This document shows, piece after piece, positions 10,480 through 21,456 of a stretch of 64,000 nucleotides of DNA. The notes beneath the pieces were generated by a model. That model saw nothing but the letters and a program-made list of their open reading frames with translations, made no database searches and was not told the DNA's origin. The position numbers were made by a program, and so were the translations under genes. This stretch comes from Diphasiastrum complanatum (Eukaryota; Streptophyta; Lycopodiopsida; Lycopodiales; Lycopodiaceae): assembly GCA_029204225.1 (NCBI GenBank), contig CM055101.1, forward strand, positions 39,533,627 to 39,597,626, given 5' to 3'. The stretch's first letter is position 1, and every line of letters begins with the position of its first letter.

Positions 10480-10555
10480 GACTGGCCGGTCAGCTATGCG
10501 GATCTCACGGAAATGGCCACGGTTTGGGGGTTCATCAAGACAACTGTTGTGCAAG

Positions 10556-10948
10556 GTGCTGCCCACAGTGTAAGCACGGGTGCGTCCACGGTCGGGGTGG
10601 TCGGCAGAACGGGGGACTTGATGAGTCAAAGTGCTGCCCTTGAGGTGTAAGCACGTCAGTTCTCGCGGTTCGGGAGCCTGGCGCTGTCTGCACGTAGGAC
10701 GGATGAGGCAAAGTGCTGCCTAGGGAGGTGAAAGCACGGTCTGTACCTTGTGGGGGTGCGGGGCGACATATTCGAACTGTACGGGGTTAACCATTGATAC
10801 AGAGATGCTGCTCGAATTCGGGTGTAAAGCACGGGTGGTTAGCTGCCCGGTGCGGGATAGCTGCCGATCGTTTAGCTATAAGGGGCTATCGACCAAAAAG
10901 TGGTGGGGGCGTGACTGAGGCAATGTGCTGCTTAATGGGTGAAAGCAC
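10556..10948 (+). ncRNA. Five-hairpin leader of T unit 1 (candidate packaging or dimerisation RNA)
   Basis: Five segments each open with GTGCTGC (ATGCTGC in the fourth) and close with AAGCAC, so GTGCT can pair with AGCAC: 10556-10577, 10631-10654, 10713-10737, 10805-10832 and 10925-10948. Loops are 12-18 nt. They begin about 80 bp after the primer-binding site, where retroelement packaging signals usually lie. The same five are present in unit 2 and in T'. The RNA role is inferred, not shown. Confidence 0.55.
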
Positions 10949-10969
10949 GGATGGTTGGAGGGGTGTCCT

Positions 10970-13063
10970 ATGTGGCTGATTCTGTGATCGATTTGTATGG
11001 CGCGGCCAAGCAAAGGTCCGTTGGCAGGACCATCTCAAAGGGGGGACCTTGTCTTTGTTACTTGTTAGTAAACCTGCCTGAGTGTCTTACTTGTACGTAT
11101 TCGTGTGAGTCTTAGTACTCGTGCTTTGCCTGGTTTGCATGATTGCTTGTGATACAAGGGAGCTGATGGCTCGAGAAGGAACCTTTCTTTTGAAGGCTGA
11201 TACCATTAAACAAAGAGGACTACAGAATCTGTGGGGCGGATTTGAAGTTCAAGTACTCACACGTGAACGTCAACGAAACGACTCAATGTTTGCAAAGGAT
11301 GGATGGCTAGCCTGTTTCTTGGGTAGTTTTCATTTGCGACAAACGCCCACCAGGACGCAAGCAGGAAGTCAAAAGTTGAAAGGGCCATTTCAGGGGAGAT
11401 CTTCTATGGAGCAGTTTGGCTTCATTTTGGGACGGCCACCTTCGAACTAAAACTCACTGAGCATGGGGCGATATCCAGAATCTGTGCGGCGGATTTGCAG
11501 TTCAGTACTCGCACGTGAACGACAACGAAATGACTCAATGTTTGCAAAGGATGGATGACTAGCCTGTTTCTTGGGGTTAGTTTCATTTGCGACAACGCCC
11601 ACCAGACGCAAGCAGGAAGTCAAAAGTTGGAAAGGGCAACTTCAGGGGAGATCTTCTATAGCAGTTGGTCTTCATTTTGGGACGGCCACCTTCGGAACTG
11701 AAACTCACTGAGCATGGGTGATATCCAGTATCAGTTGGGTTTTTCCTCAAAGAGGAAAAGACTAGGATCCTCTTCAGAGATTGGCAACAAGTTGGATCGA
11801 GCCATAATCCTAGCCGATGGGAAGCAAAGTGTTGGAAAGGCTTTTTGTCCGAAGAACGCTACTCTAAAGTCCGATCAGCTGATTTATTAAGTGGAGGGGA
11901 ACTATCACACACACCTCTCTCTTGGGGCAAATTTTGAATTAAAGTTGATCAAAATGGGGGCAAATTCAAGGTGACCTAGCCATACTCACACGAGGAGAAT
12001 GGCGAACTTTGGACCTAATAAGTTGACAAGTTTTTGTTGTGGAAAGGAAAGTTTGTTATAGGCTTTCTCTGGACCAGCAATGATGAGGAAACATATGAGT
12101 ACGCTGGCTTGTGTTACGTGTAAGGCAGGCTGATCAATGAAGGAACTGTGAAAGTTGAGTCTTGCATGAGAGACTTGGTATTTCGAACGGACGCTAAGGG
12201 ACAGTTCGCGTTGAGATCGGATTAGTGCAAACTCTGGGTGCATGTTTCTGATTCAAAGAGAGTTACTTGAAGCCAAGCTCGATGTACACTTCTTGTTTTG
12301 ACTGTGAGGCAACTAACCAGTGATGGAATTGTGAAAGTCAAGTTTTGCGCGACGGACATGGTGCTTCAAACAAACGCGAAGAGATAGTTCGGATGCGGAT
12401 CAAACTGGTGCGACCCTTTGGCTTTCCACGAGGTCAATGGTTACATTTGGGCTGATTCAAAGAGCTACTTCAAGCTAAGTGAGAGGTGCATTGCGGAGTA
12501 CTCAATCTTTGCCTACCTTAAAGAGCCAAGATGGAAAAGTATCAAGATCAGGCTTGGACAAGGAGAGAAATCAAGGTGCAGAAGCAACAAGGCACGGAGT
12601 GGACCATAAAGTGGGCAATCAAACGATAAATCCTTCGGCTCAGGGAGCCTCGATACCTGTGCGGAACTGAACAAACCTGGAGCTCAGGGAGCTCAACACA
12701 AAGTGCATCAAGGACAAATCAGGAGCTCAAAGGAGTTCCAAAGTCGAAAGTCAGAAGCGACAGGGGCGAACATTTTCAAAGAAAGGCCTCTGTCACCAGT
12801 TAATAAGGTTCTCGGGTTTTACGAAAGCGATATCAAATCTACGCTTTTCCCAGACAAAGATATATTTTCAAGTTATGTAATTTTTCAGTACAAAGAGCTG
12901 AGCCTCCGACTTGTGGTGTGCCAGCTTCAATGTTAATAAAAAGTGGCCAGTAAATTGAGTACTGTGCCTAGTAGCTTAAATGTATAGTCATTTTAATTGG
13001 GAGACACCTTTACTTTAATCTGACATCTGATGAGGACATCAGATTTTATAAAGGTGGGGTGGA
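10970..13063 (+). other. T unit 1 non-coding internal region
   Basis: I see no gene. It contains a tandem duplication of about 250 bp (11223-11473 and 11474-11728, starting CAGAATCTGTG). A more diverged duplication of about 180 bp lies at 12110-12290 and 12300-12480. The 3' end carries the purine tract AAAGGTGGGGTGGA next to LTR 2. T' has its gag gene in the corresponding place. Confidence 0.7.
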
Positions 13064-14312
13064 TGTTGTAAAGCTACCTTTACAAGCTTTACTTGCGGCG
13101 CCATCGGCGCCAGCTATGTCTCCCGGCGCCAGCAGCGCCACTGCTGCTCCCGGCGCCAACGGCGCCGGCGCCGCTCCCCCGGCGCCACTGTGACCAGAAT
13201 CCAGCCGGCGCCAAGTTCCTATGGCTGAAAATCTTTGATCGGTTCTAGCGAAGTCCAGAGAGCTCAGATCGATGTGCAATCACCTCACACGATCTAGGCA
13301 TGATTAAAGGAAGCCTGAGGATCAATAAAATCTAGAGAGAGAAAATGACTTTCTAGAAAGAGAAAATCCTAGAGAGAGAAAAACGTGCTTTACCAGCTTG
13401 GGTAGAGTGCTTGGTATGAGGGGGGTGCCGAATCACACCAATACTATAGGGGAGTGCGGGTTGCGACTCAGGGCGAGCTCCAACCAAGTCTCAGCCTCCC
13501 TTGCTGGAATGTTGTCATGGCTCTCGCCTTGGCATGCTAGCGCCCCGGAGACTAGGGTCGGTCACACACTTGAAATGTAACCTTCTCAGATTTATCAATA
13601 AAGTGGGATTTTCCTCAAACTGACTCTGATTACCTTCTGGGTTTCAGTGTTCGGTAAAAGCGCCAGTTGTAAGGCCGCTTTCAAAATTTTTAACTTGGCA
13701 CATAGCTGAGGGTCGTATCCCGGGACGCCAGCGGTATGCCGTCGGGACCATTCGGTCCCGTGGCGCCAGCGGTTATGCTGTCGGGATCATTTGGTCCAAG
13801 AACTGGTTGTTTCCATATCTGTCGCGGCTTGTGGTTCTGAGTGTTCCTTGCATGAACGTGAATGGGTTAAGCTCTTGGGGAACGGGCTCTAACCTGTCGG
13901 CTGAGTTGGATGGCTTGCTTTGGTGGATGTTACCTGTTTATGGCTGTCCAGTCTGGCGTGGCGCCAGGTTGGCTTCCAGCGCTCGTGACGAAGCTTTCAG
14001 TTGGTTAAGTCTGATGTAAGTCAGACCGCTTGCTTGGAATGGATGTTACTCGTTGGTAACGAAGCTTCGAGTTGGTTAAGTTTGATGTATGTCGGGCGGC
14101 TTGCTTGGAGGGAAGTCACCCACGTCGGGACCCCCGATCTGGCATGGCGCCAGGTTGGATCTTAATGTTGGTTTTCGGAACTTTAAGTTGGTTAAGTCTG
14201 ATCGTTGTTGGCGAGTTGGCTGCTTGTATGTCAAGTGGGTTTGGATGGCAAGAGTTGAAGGCTGGGAAGCTAAGTCGTGGTTCCCGGCTCCCTTTGGGAT
14301 GCCTGCGCTACA
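13064..14312 (+). repeat. T LTR 2 (shared by both units)
   Basis: Nearly identical to LTR 1. Most differences are single-base length changes in G or C runs. It has a GGCGCC cluster at its start. Confidence 0.8.
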
Positions 14313-14314
14313 TG

Positions 14315-14328
14315 TGGTTATCAGAGCC
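14315..14328 (+). promoter_or_regulatory. T unit 2 primer-binding site
   Basis: TGGTTATCAGAGCC, the Met-tRNA site with one extra T relative to unit 1. Confidence 0.75.
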
Positions 14329-14404
14329 GACTGGGCCGGTCAGCTATGCGGATCTCACGGAAATGGCCACGGTTTGGGGTTCATCAAGACAACTGTTGTG
14401 CAAG

Positions 14405-14791
14405 GTGCTGCCCACAGTGTAAGCACGGGTGCGTCCACGGTCGGGGTGGTCGGCAGAACGGGGGACTTGATGAGTCAAAGTGCTGCCCTTGAGGTGTAAG
14501 CACGGTCAGTTCTCGCGGTTCGGGCCTGGCGCTGTCTGCACGTAGGACGGATGAGGCAAAGTGCTGCCTAGGGAGGTGAAAGCACGGTCTGTACCTTGTG
14601 GGGTGCGGGGCGACATATTCGAACTGTACGGGTTAACCATTGATACAGAGATGCTGCTCGAATTCGGGGTGTAAAGCACGGGTGGTTAGCTGCCGGTGCG
14701 GGATAGCTGCCGATCGTTTAGCTATAAGGGCTATCGACCAAAAAGTGGTGGGGCGTGACTGAGGCAATGTGCTGCTTAATGGTGAAAGCAC
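14405..14791 (+). ncRNA. Five-hairpin leader of T unit 2
   Basis: Hairpins at 14405-14426, 14480-14503, 14561-14585, 14651-14679 and 14769-14791, in the same order and spacing as unit 1. Over this stretch unit 2 differs from T' at only a handful of positions. Confidence 0.55.
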
Positions 14792-14811
14792 GGATGGTTG
14801 GAGGGGTGTCC

Positions 14812-16905
14812 TATGTGGGCTGATTCTGTGATCGATTTGTATGGGCGCGGCCAGGCAAAGGTCCGTTGGCAGGACCATCTCAAAGGGGGACCTTGTCTTT
14901 GTTACTTGTTAGTAAACCTGCCTGAGTGTCTTACTTGTACGTATTCGTGGTGAGTCTTAGTACTCGTGCTTTGCCTGGTTTGCATGATTGCTTGTGATAC
15001 AAGGAGCTGATGGCTCGAGAAGGAACCTTTTCTTTTGAAGGCTGATACCATTAAACAAAGAGGACTACAGAATCTGTGGGGCGGATTTGAAGTTCAAGTA
15101 CTCACACGTGAACGACAACGAAACGACTCAATGTTTGCAAAGGATGGATGGCTAGCCTGTTTCTTGGGTTAGTTTCATTTGCGACAACGCCCACCAGACG
15201 CAAGCAGGAAGTCAAAAGTTGGAAAGGGCCATTTCAGGGGAGATCTTCTATGGAGCAGTTGGCTTCATTTTGGGACGGCCACCTTCGGAACTAAAACTCA
15301 CTGAGCATGGGCGATATCCAGAATCTGTGCGGCGGATTTGCAGTTCAAGTACTCGCACGTGAACGACAACGAAATGACTCAATGTTTGCAAAGGATGGAT
15401 GACTAGCCTGTTTCTTGGGTTAGTTTCATTTGCGACAACGCCCACCAGACGCAAGCAGGAAGTCAAAAGTTGGAAAGGGCAACTTCAGGGGAGATCTTCT
15501 ATAGCAGTTGGTCTTCATTTTGGGACGGCCACCTTCGGAACTGAAACTCACTGAGCATGGGTGATATCCAGTATCAGTTGGGTTTTTCCTCAAAGAGGAA
15601 AAGACTAGGATCCTCTTCAGAGATTGGCAACAAGTTGGATCGAGCCATAATCCTAGCCGATGGGAAGCAAAGTGTTGGAAAGGCTTTTTGTCCGAAGAAC
15701 TCTACTCTAAAGTCCGATCAGCTGATTTATTAAGTGGAGGGGAACTATCACACACACCTCTCTCTTGGGGCAAATTTTGAATTAAAGTTGATCAAAATGG
15801 GGGCAAATTCAAGGTGACCTAGCCATACTCACACGAGGAGAATGGCGAACTTTGGACCTAATAAGTTGACAAGTTTTTGTTGTGGAAAGGAAAGTTTGTT
15901 ATAGGCTTTCTCTGGACCAGCAATGATGAGGAAACATATGAGTACGCTGGCTTGTGTTACGTGTAAGGCAGCTGATCAATGAAGGAACTGTGAAAGTTGA
16001 GTCTTGCATGAGAGACTTGGTATTTCGAACGGACGCTAAGGGACAGTTCGCGTTGAGATCGGATTAGTGCAAACTCTGGGTGCATGTTTCTGATTCAAAG
16101 AGAGTTACTTGAAGCCAAGCTCGATGTACACTTCTTGTTTTGACTGTGAGGCAACTAACCAGTGATGGAATTGTGAAAGTCAAGTTTTGCGCGACGGACA
16201 TGGTGCTTCAAACAAACGCGAAGAGATAGTTCGGATGCGGATCAAACTGGTGCGACCCTTTGGCTTTCCACGAGGTCAATGGTTACATTTGGGCTGATTC
16301 AAAGAGCTACTTCAAGCTAAGTGAGAGGTGCATTGCGGAGTACTCAATCTTTGCCTACCTTAAAGAGCCAAGATGGAAAAGTATCAAGATCAGGCTTGGA
16401 CAAGGAGAGAAATCAAGGTGCAGAAGCAACAAGGCACGGAGTGGACCATAAAGTGGGCAATCAAACGATAAATCCTTCGGCTCAGGGAGCCTCGATACCT
16501 GTGCGGAACTGAACAAACCTGGAGCTCAGGGAGCTCAACACAAAGTGCATCAAGGACAAATCAGGAGCTCAAAGGAGTTCCAAAGTCGAAAGTCAGAAGC
16601 GACAGGGGCGAACATTTTCAAAGAAAGGCCTCTGTCACCAGTTAATAAGGTTCTCGGGTTTTACGAAAGCGATATCAAATCTACGCTTTTCCCAGACAAA
16701 GATATATTTTCAAGTTATGTAATTTTTCAGTACAAAGAGCTGAGCCTCCGACTTGTGGTGTGCCAGCTTCAATGTTAATAAAAAGTGGCCAGTAAATTGA
16801 GTACTGTGCCTAGTAGCTTAAATGTATAGTCATTTTAATTGGGAGACACCTTTACTTTAATCTGACATCTGATGAGGACATCAGATTTTATAAAGGTGGG
16901 GTGGA
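14812..16905 (+). other. T unit 2 non-coding internal region
   Basis: Near-identical copy of 10970-13063, including the duplication of about 250 bp (15068-15318 and 15319-15570). No gene seen. Confidence 0.7.
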
Positions 16906-17213
16906 TGTTGTAAAGCTACCTTTACAAGCTTTACTTGCGGCGCCATCGGCGCCAGCTATGTCCCCGGCGCCAGCAGCGCCACTGCTGCTCCCGGCGCCAC
17001 TGTGACCAGAATCCAGCCGGCGCCAAGTTCCTATGGCTGAAAATCTTTGATCGGTTCTAGCGAAGTCCAGAGAGCTCAGATCGATGTGCAATCACCTCAC
17101 ACGATCTAGGCATGATTAAAGGAAGCCTGAGGATCAATAAAATCTAGAGAGAGAAAATGACTTTCTAGAAAGAGAAAATCCTAGAGAGAGAAAAACGTGC
17201 TTTACCAGCTTGG
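16906..17213 (+). repeat. T LTR 3, truncated by T'
   Basis: Matches the first 308 bp of LTRs 1 and 2 and stops at CCAGCTTGG, where T' begins with TGTTGCG. It lacks a block of about 28 bp from the GGCGCC cluster that LTR 1 and LTR 2 carry. Confidence 0.8.
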
Positions 17214-18133
17214 TGTTGCGCCGGCGCCTCAAAGGGCGCTGGGACTTGAGCGGTTTCCCCAACACGCGCTTAAGTCTAACATTCATCCATCATGCACTTA
17301 CGTAAAAGCCAACTCAGAATCGTAACAAGGTTAACCATTCAGACTTAAGAAAACTGGAATCCCAACCAACCCGAAAGCCAACTCAGAATCCGTCCCCAAA
17401 AGGTAACCAAAGGCAAAGACAAGCCACACATGAAACCCAAGGCATAGTGGTCGCCAAACTGACCAATTGGCATAGCGGCAAGCCCCATGTCGATGACAGG
17501 GACCCTTAGGCGCCAGCGACGCAAAAAGGTTGTAGTAAGGGTCCTTCCACTTGGACCAGTCCCGGAGGCGAAACCGAAATGGTAATCATCCCCAAGGATC
17601 AACTTTATTAGATTTGGAAGAGGTTACATTCATACATAGACTGACCGGTCTCGGGGCCACCAACACGTGCTGGGCATTGTGCCTGGCTCGTGCTGGTAGA
17701 GGGAGCTGAGACCTGGCGACTGGATTCCTGGCGCTGGTTGAGCCGCCCAAGTTTCTGTCTGCCGGACTCCCCCTATAGTTCTGCTGTGATTCGGCGCACC
17801 CCCTCTGGTTTGAAACATAGTGCTTTCTGGTAAAGCACGCTTTTTAGGACTTAGTTTTTATTTTGCTGATTAAGCCTGGCAAGCCTGGCAGAATCAGTCT
17901 GGCTCCCGGACATGGGTCCCGGGAGCCGTCCCGGCGGCCGAATCAACCTGCTTTCCTGACTAGGCCATGACTCGAGCTCCAGAGCTAGCTCATGACTTTG
18001 TGACTACTTGACTGGCTCACCACAGGTCGGAGGCTCAGTCCTTGACATTCTAACTTGCTCTGGGACCTTAGGGAGTGTCACCCCTTTGAGTCTTACAGGG
18101 CACGCTGGGTGCACCCAAGTCAGCTTTACAACA
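17214..18133 (-). repeat. T' 3' LTR
   Basis: 920 bp with TGTTG...CAACA inverted termini. It shares patches with the T LTR (start, GTGCTTTACCAG, the GTGCGCCGAATCACA-like stretch, AATAAAG, and the segment including CTGAGCCTCCGAC), but much of it is unalignable. It is a diverged subfamily. The open frames of 60-85 codons here are not genes. Confidence 0.75.
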
Positions 18134-18500
18134 TCCTCCCCTCGTTTGAGAAAGCTGATGTCCTCATCAGGGCCAAACTAGAACCTAAGACTCATGGCAC
18201 GGGCTTAATTCACCGGCCAGACTTTAGTCACATATACAAGGGCACGGGCTTGATTCACCGGCCAAAGAAAACCAACTGTAAAGCAGAGTAATGATATTGT
18301 GTTTTACACCCAGCACAGGAAAAGTGTGGATCTAGTTCACTTACGTAAAACCTGTGTGAAGCTGCTGCACTTAGACATCAAACTGAAGCTCACTCCTCAA
18401 TGAGAAATGCGGCTTACTTTATTAGCATGAAAGAAAAAGGTACTCACGGCTCCCTTAAGCCTCAGATATGTCGTTGTGGTCGCACATCTGGATGAGTCCC

Positions 18501-20714
18501 CTAGGACTTTAGATATTTCGTTTGGTCGTCCAGGTTGAGCTCCTTGAGCTCTGCATCGGCACTTAGATTCACCTTTGACGTAGAAACTGCAGGCAATGTT
18601 GGCTCCATTTGACCTCGCGTCAACTGGTTTGTCACTGTTGGATGTCTTTCATTAAAAAGATGAGTTTTCGCTTGGTCACACAAGGTGAGCTCCTTGAGCT
18701 CTGCATCGGCACTTGAATTCACATTTGATGTAGAGACTATAGGCAATTTTGGCTCCATTTGTTCCCGTGCCAGCTGGTCTGTCACTGTTGGTTGTCCTTC
18801 GTTAAATAGGTGAATGAGATTGGGAGGAATGGTTGGCTCAGGTTCATTTGTGTCGTTCTTTTCTAGTTGGTCCCCTGGCACAGCTCTGACGACACAAGGT
18901 CTCCTGCCATTATATAATAACACAAGGTTAACCCCTTTTGCCAAGAAGGCCACCACATGTTCGTTAAACCAACTTAATCCCAAAATAGCGTCGAAGGCAT
19001 CCATCTTCAAGATTGTGAACGTTAGTCGATTCTTCCAGGCTCCCAGAGAGATTGGTAAGTTGGTTGCCAATCTACAAGTGGTCATTGTACCTTTCGCGGT
19101 CTCCACACAAATAGGAGTCACATTTTCTTCACATTGGATGTCCAATTCTCCTGTCAGTTTTTCTGACAAGTAGTTATGAGACGCCCCCAGGTCTACCATG
19201 AAGTAAATGATCCTGCCTTGAATACAGCCTTTCAGGTACAATAACTTGGATCCTCTCGCAGGAGTCGCCATAAGATGTTCACGATAAGCCGCAAGTGCCC
19301 CTATCTGTTGCAAGGCATTCAGGTCAGACTCCGTCAAATCCGTTTCTGGGTCCTCTTCATCATCTTGTTCACCATCTTCTTGATCAAATGCCTCTCTCTC
19401 CATCCTATCAAATCCTTCAATGGCAGCCATGATTTGCTTATTCAATGGTTTGGGGCATGATCTCCAAGAGTGACCTTGCTGATGACAGTTGAAGCAACGC
19501 ATGGAACTGCCCACTGTTGGTGAGCTGTTGCTGTGACTAGTCGAAGATCCAACATTGTTTCTTCTCTGGAACATGTTCCCTCCATTGTTGCCTTGGTTGC
19601 CAAACCCTGTTTTTGTTGGGAATTTATTCACGCTACTCGAGGCTTGGTTGCCATTTGGAGCTGAGTCCCCTCTTGAAAAGAAGCTCGGACTCGGTCTGGA
19701 TCCACTAAATACTCTTGTTGAGGTTGCGGGAGCAGCTGGTGCCAATGTGCTCTCATAATCACAAACCATTTCAGCCGCTCGAATAGTTGAATTGAAATCA
19801 TGGGGCATGTAGCTGTCTATCGCACGTCGGGTCCAGGATTGCATTCCAGACAATAGGTAATGAGTTTTGTCCGCCTCGGACATATCTTCAATAACCCATA
19901 CACTCTGTCTGAATCTATTGAGGTACTCTCGCAATGACCCTTTCTGTTTGAGCCCCGATAATTCTGTCCTCAATCTCATGTGTGAATCCTTCGGTATGAA
20001 CTCCTCTCGTAACGCGGCTTTGAATGCGTCCCATGTTTGAAAATGCATTCCTGCCATCCGGTACCAATTTGTAGTGTAGCCCTCAAAATATGCTAATGCC
20101 AAGTCAGTTCTTTCTTCCTCAGGAGTGTTCATTAGACGGAAGTAATGGTCCATGTGAAACAACCAATCTTCCACAACTCGAATATCACGCTCTCCTTTGA
20201 AAGTAGGTGGTGCTTTCACTTTGGCAGTCTTTCTTGGGCCCTCCGTGGTTCGCGCTCGTGGTTCTCTTGGTATCTGTGGAGGAGGCGCCACTGCATTCTC
20301 CCTAGTTGCTTCCAACTCTTCAAACCTGGCTTCGAGCTGTGTTAGCCCGTCTCTCATTTCTCTAGCAAGGTTAATTTGGGTAAGATTCATGGCTCGCAAG
20401 GATGTTTGCCATTCTTTCCTTTCGGTTTCTCTATCCTTCTTCACCTCGCTAAGCATAGCCGTCATTGCGCTTGATAAGTATTGCCGCATCTTCACTTCAA
20501 AGAGGTCCTGTTGTGCCTCTGGCAAGGGTTCATCTCTTGGTGTAGGTTCAGAAGGGCCACCCATCTCTTCATGGAGGGGCGCCACTGTGGAGTGCATACG
20601 CTCTTTCTTTCTCGACTTGGACCTGGTGCCATCTCGATGCATGCGAGAGCTGTATTCTCGAGTCAGCTCTTCTCCGTCCGTCAGTGCTCGTAACTCTTCA
20701 AGATGGTCCTCCAT
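18501..20714 (-). CDS. Gypsy-type gag-protease polyprotein of T'
   Basis: 737 codons with no pol domain. The N-terminal 180 residues are charged and predicted helical. A retrotransposon gag (capsid) domain covers roughly residues 180-290 (VEDWLFHMDHYFR ... REYLNRFRQ). A zinc knuckle CFNCHQQGHSWRSC lies near residue 405. A retropepsin-like domain follows at about 490-610, with FMVDLGASHNYLS and ILGLSWF. The catalytic triplet reads Asp-Leu-Gly instead of Asp-Ser/Thr-Gly, so proteolysis is doubtful. The last 100 residues are a tandem duplication of about 50 residues (HLFNE ... ADAELKEL twice). The start ATG is the first in frame, about 270 bp after the leader hairpins. The frame is uninterrupted and may still make capsid protein. 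Confidence 0.85.
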   Translation of the reverse strand: MEDHLEELRALTDGEELTREYSSRMHRDGTRSKSRKKERMHSTVAPLHEEMGGPSEPTPRDEPLPEAQQDLFEVKMRQYLSSAMTAMLSEVKKDRETERKEWQTSLRAMNLTQINLAREMRDGLTQLEARFEELEATRENAVAPPPQIPREPRARTTEGPRKTAKVKAPPTFKGERDIRVVEDWLFHMDHYFRLMNTPEEERTDLALAYFEGYTTNWYRMAGMHFQTWDAFKAALREEFIPKDSHMRLRTELSGLKQKGSLREYLNRFRQSVWVIEDMSEADKTHYLLSGMQSWTRRAIDSYMPHDFNSTIRAAEMVCDYESTLAPAAPATSTRVFSGSRPSPSFFSRGDSAPNGNQASSSVNKFPTKTGFGNQGNNGGNMFQRRNNVGSSTSHSNSSPTVGSSMRCFNCHQQGHSWRSCPKPLNKQIMAAIEGFDRMEREAFDQEDGEQDDEEDPETDLTESDLNALQQIGALAAYREHLMATPARGSKLLYLKGCIQGRIIYFMVDLGASHNYLSEKLTGELDIQCEENVTPICVETAKGTMTTCRLATNLPISLGAWKNRLTFTILKMDAFDAILGLSWFNEHVVAFLAKGVNLVLLYNGRRPCVVRAVPGDQLEKNDTNEPEPTIPPNLIHLFNEGQPTVTDQLAREQMEPKLPIVSTSNVNSSADAELKELTLCDQAKTHLFNERHPTVTNQLTRGQMEPTLPAVSTSKVNLSADAELKELNLDDQTKYLKS
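18529..18814 (-). repeat. Tandem duplication in the 3' end of T' gag
   Basis: Two copies of about 133 bp (18529-18662 and 18683-18814), period about 154 bp, in frame with the protein and encoding the repeated C-terminal segment. No stop arose in either copy. Confidence 0.8.
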
Positions 20715-21070
20715 TATAGTCAGAGGTGTACTTCCAACAGATTATCGCCTCAATCCTTTTTATATTTGAAGCTCTCCCTTCTGTCAGCCGGGCCCCACAG
20801 CTCTCTTTTCTTCTTTATTAAATCAGCTTCAATGAAAATATCCCTTCCTCAAACTTAGCACGCCCACATCACCTGAGAGCCAAGTAGGAACCAGGTCATT
20901 TGTGTCCAAGCAAGCACACGACAAACGGAACATACCAACCAAAGCAAACATAGAGGATCCCTCTCAAGCCACAAACCCCCCCTGAGACCGGACGTAGGAC
21001 CTTTGCCTAGCCGCGCCCACACAAATCTATCACAGAATTAGCCCACGGGGAAACATCCATCCAACCATCC

Positions 21071-21456
21071 GTGCTTTCACCATTAAGCAGCACATTGCCT
21101 CAGTCACGCCCCACCACTTTTTGGTCGATAGCCCTTATAGCTAAACGATCGGCAGCTATCCCGCACCGGCAGCTAACCACCCGTGCTTTACACCCGAATT
21201 CGAGCAGCATCTCTGTATCAATGGTTAACCCGTACAGTTCGAATATGTCGCCCCGCACCCCACAAGGTACAGACCGTGCTTTCACCTACCTAGGCAGCAC
21301 TTTGCCTCATCCGTCCTACGTGCAGACAGCGCCAGGCCCGAACCGCGAGAACTGACCGTGCTTACACCTCGAGGGCAGCACTTTGACTCATCAAGTCCCC
21401 CGTTCTGCCGACCACCCCGACCGTGGACGCACCCGTGCTTACACTGTGGGCAGCAC
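21071..21456 (-). ncRNA. Five-hairpin leader of T'
   Basis: In minus-strand order: 21456-21435, 21381-21358, 21300-21276, 21210-21183 and 21093-21071. Stems are GTGCT/AGCAC, as in T. The leader is almost identical to T unit 2, although the LTRs are strongly diverged and the downstream sequence differs completely. Confidence 0.55.

Larger units (their letters stand above)
9218..17213 (+). mobile_element. T array: LTR-internal-LTR-internal-LTR(partial)
   Basis: The sequence starting TGTTGTAAAGCTACC recurs at 9218, 13064 and 16906, periods of 3846 and 3842 bp, with near identity throughout. Each unit is an LTR of about 1.25 kb, a Met-tRNA primer-binding site, 2.6 kb of internal sequence and a purine tract (AAAGGTGGGGTGGA) before the next LTR. 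Two units share the middle LTR, which points to unequal recombination between LTRs or a tandem duplication. There is no coding capacity: the longest frames (80-164 codons) have no known domain. It is a large non-autonomous (LARD-like) element whose probable partner type is T'. Confidence 0.85.

Noticed and set aside
10156-10650. 164-codon frame in the T LTR/leader
   Set aside because: It spans the LTR end, primer site and hairpins, is broken by one-base differences in the second T unit, and has no known domain.
10556-10948. CRISPR-like spaced repeats
   Set aside because: Repeats are short inverted pairs with uneven spacing (75-120 bp) in a plant retroelement; there are no cas genes and no uniform spacers.
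17345-17818. Frames of 85 and 62 codons on the minus strand
   Set aside because: Inside the T' LTR, with no domain.
20197-20769. 190-codon plus-strand frame
   Set aside because: Antisense shadow of T' gag.
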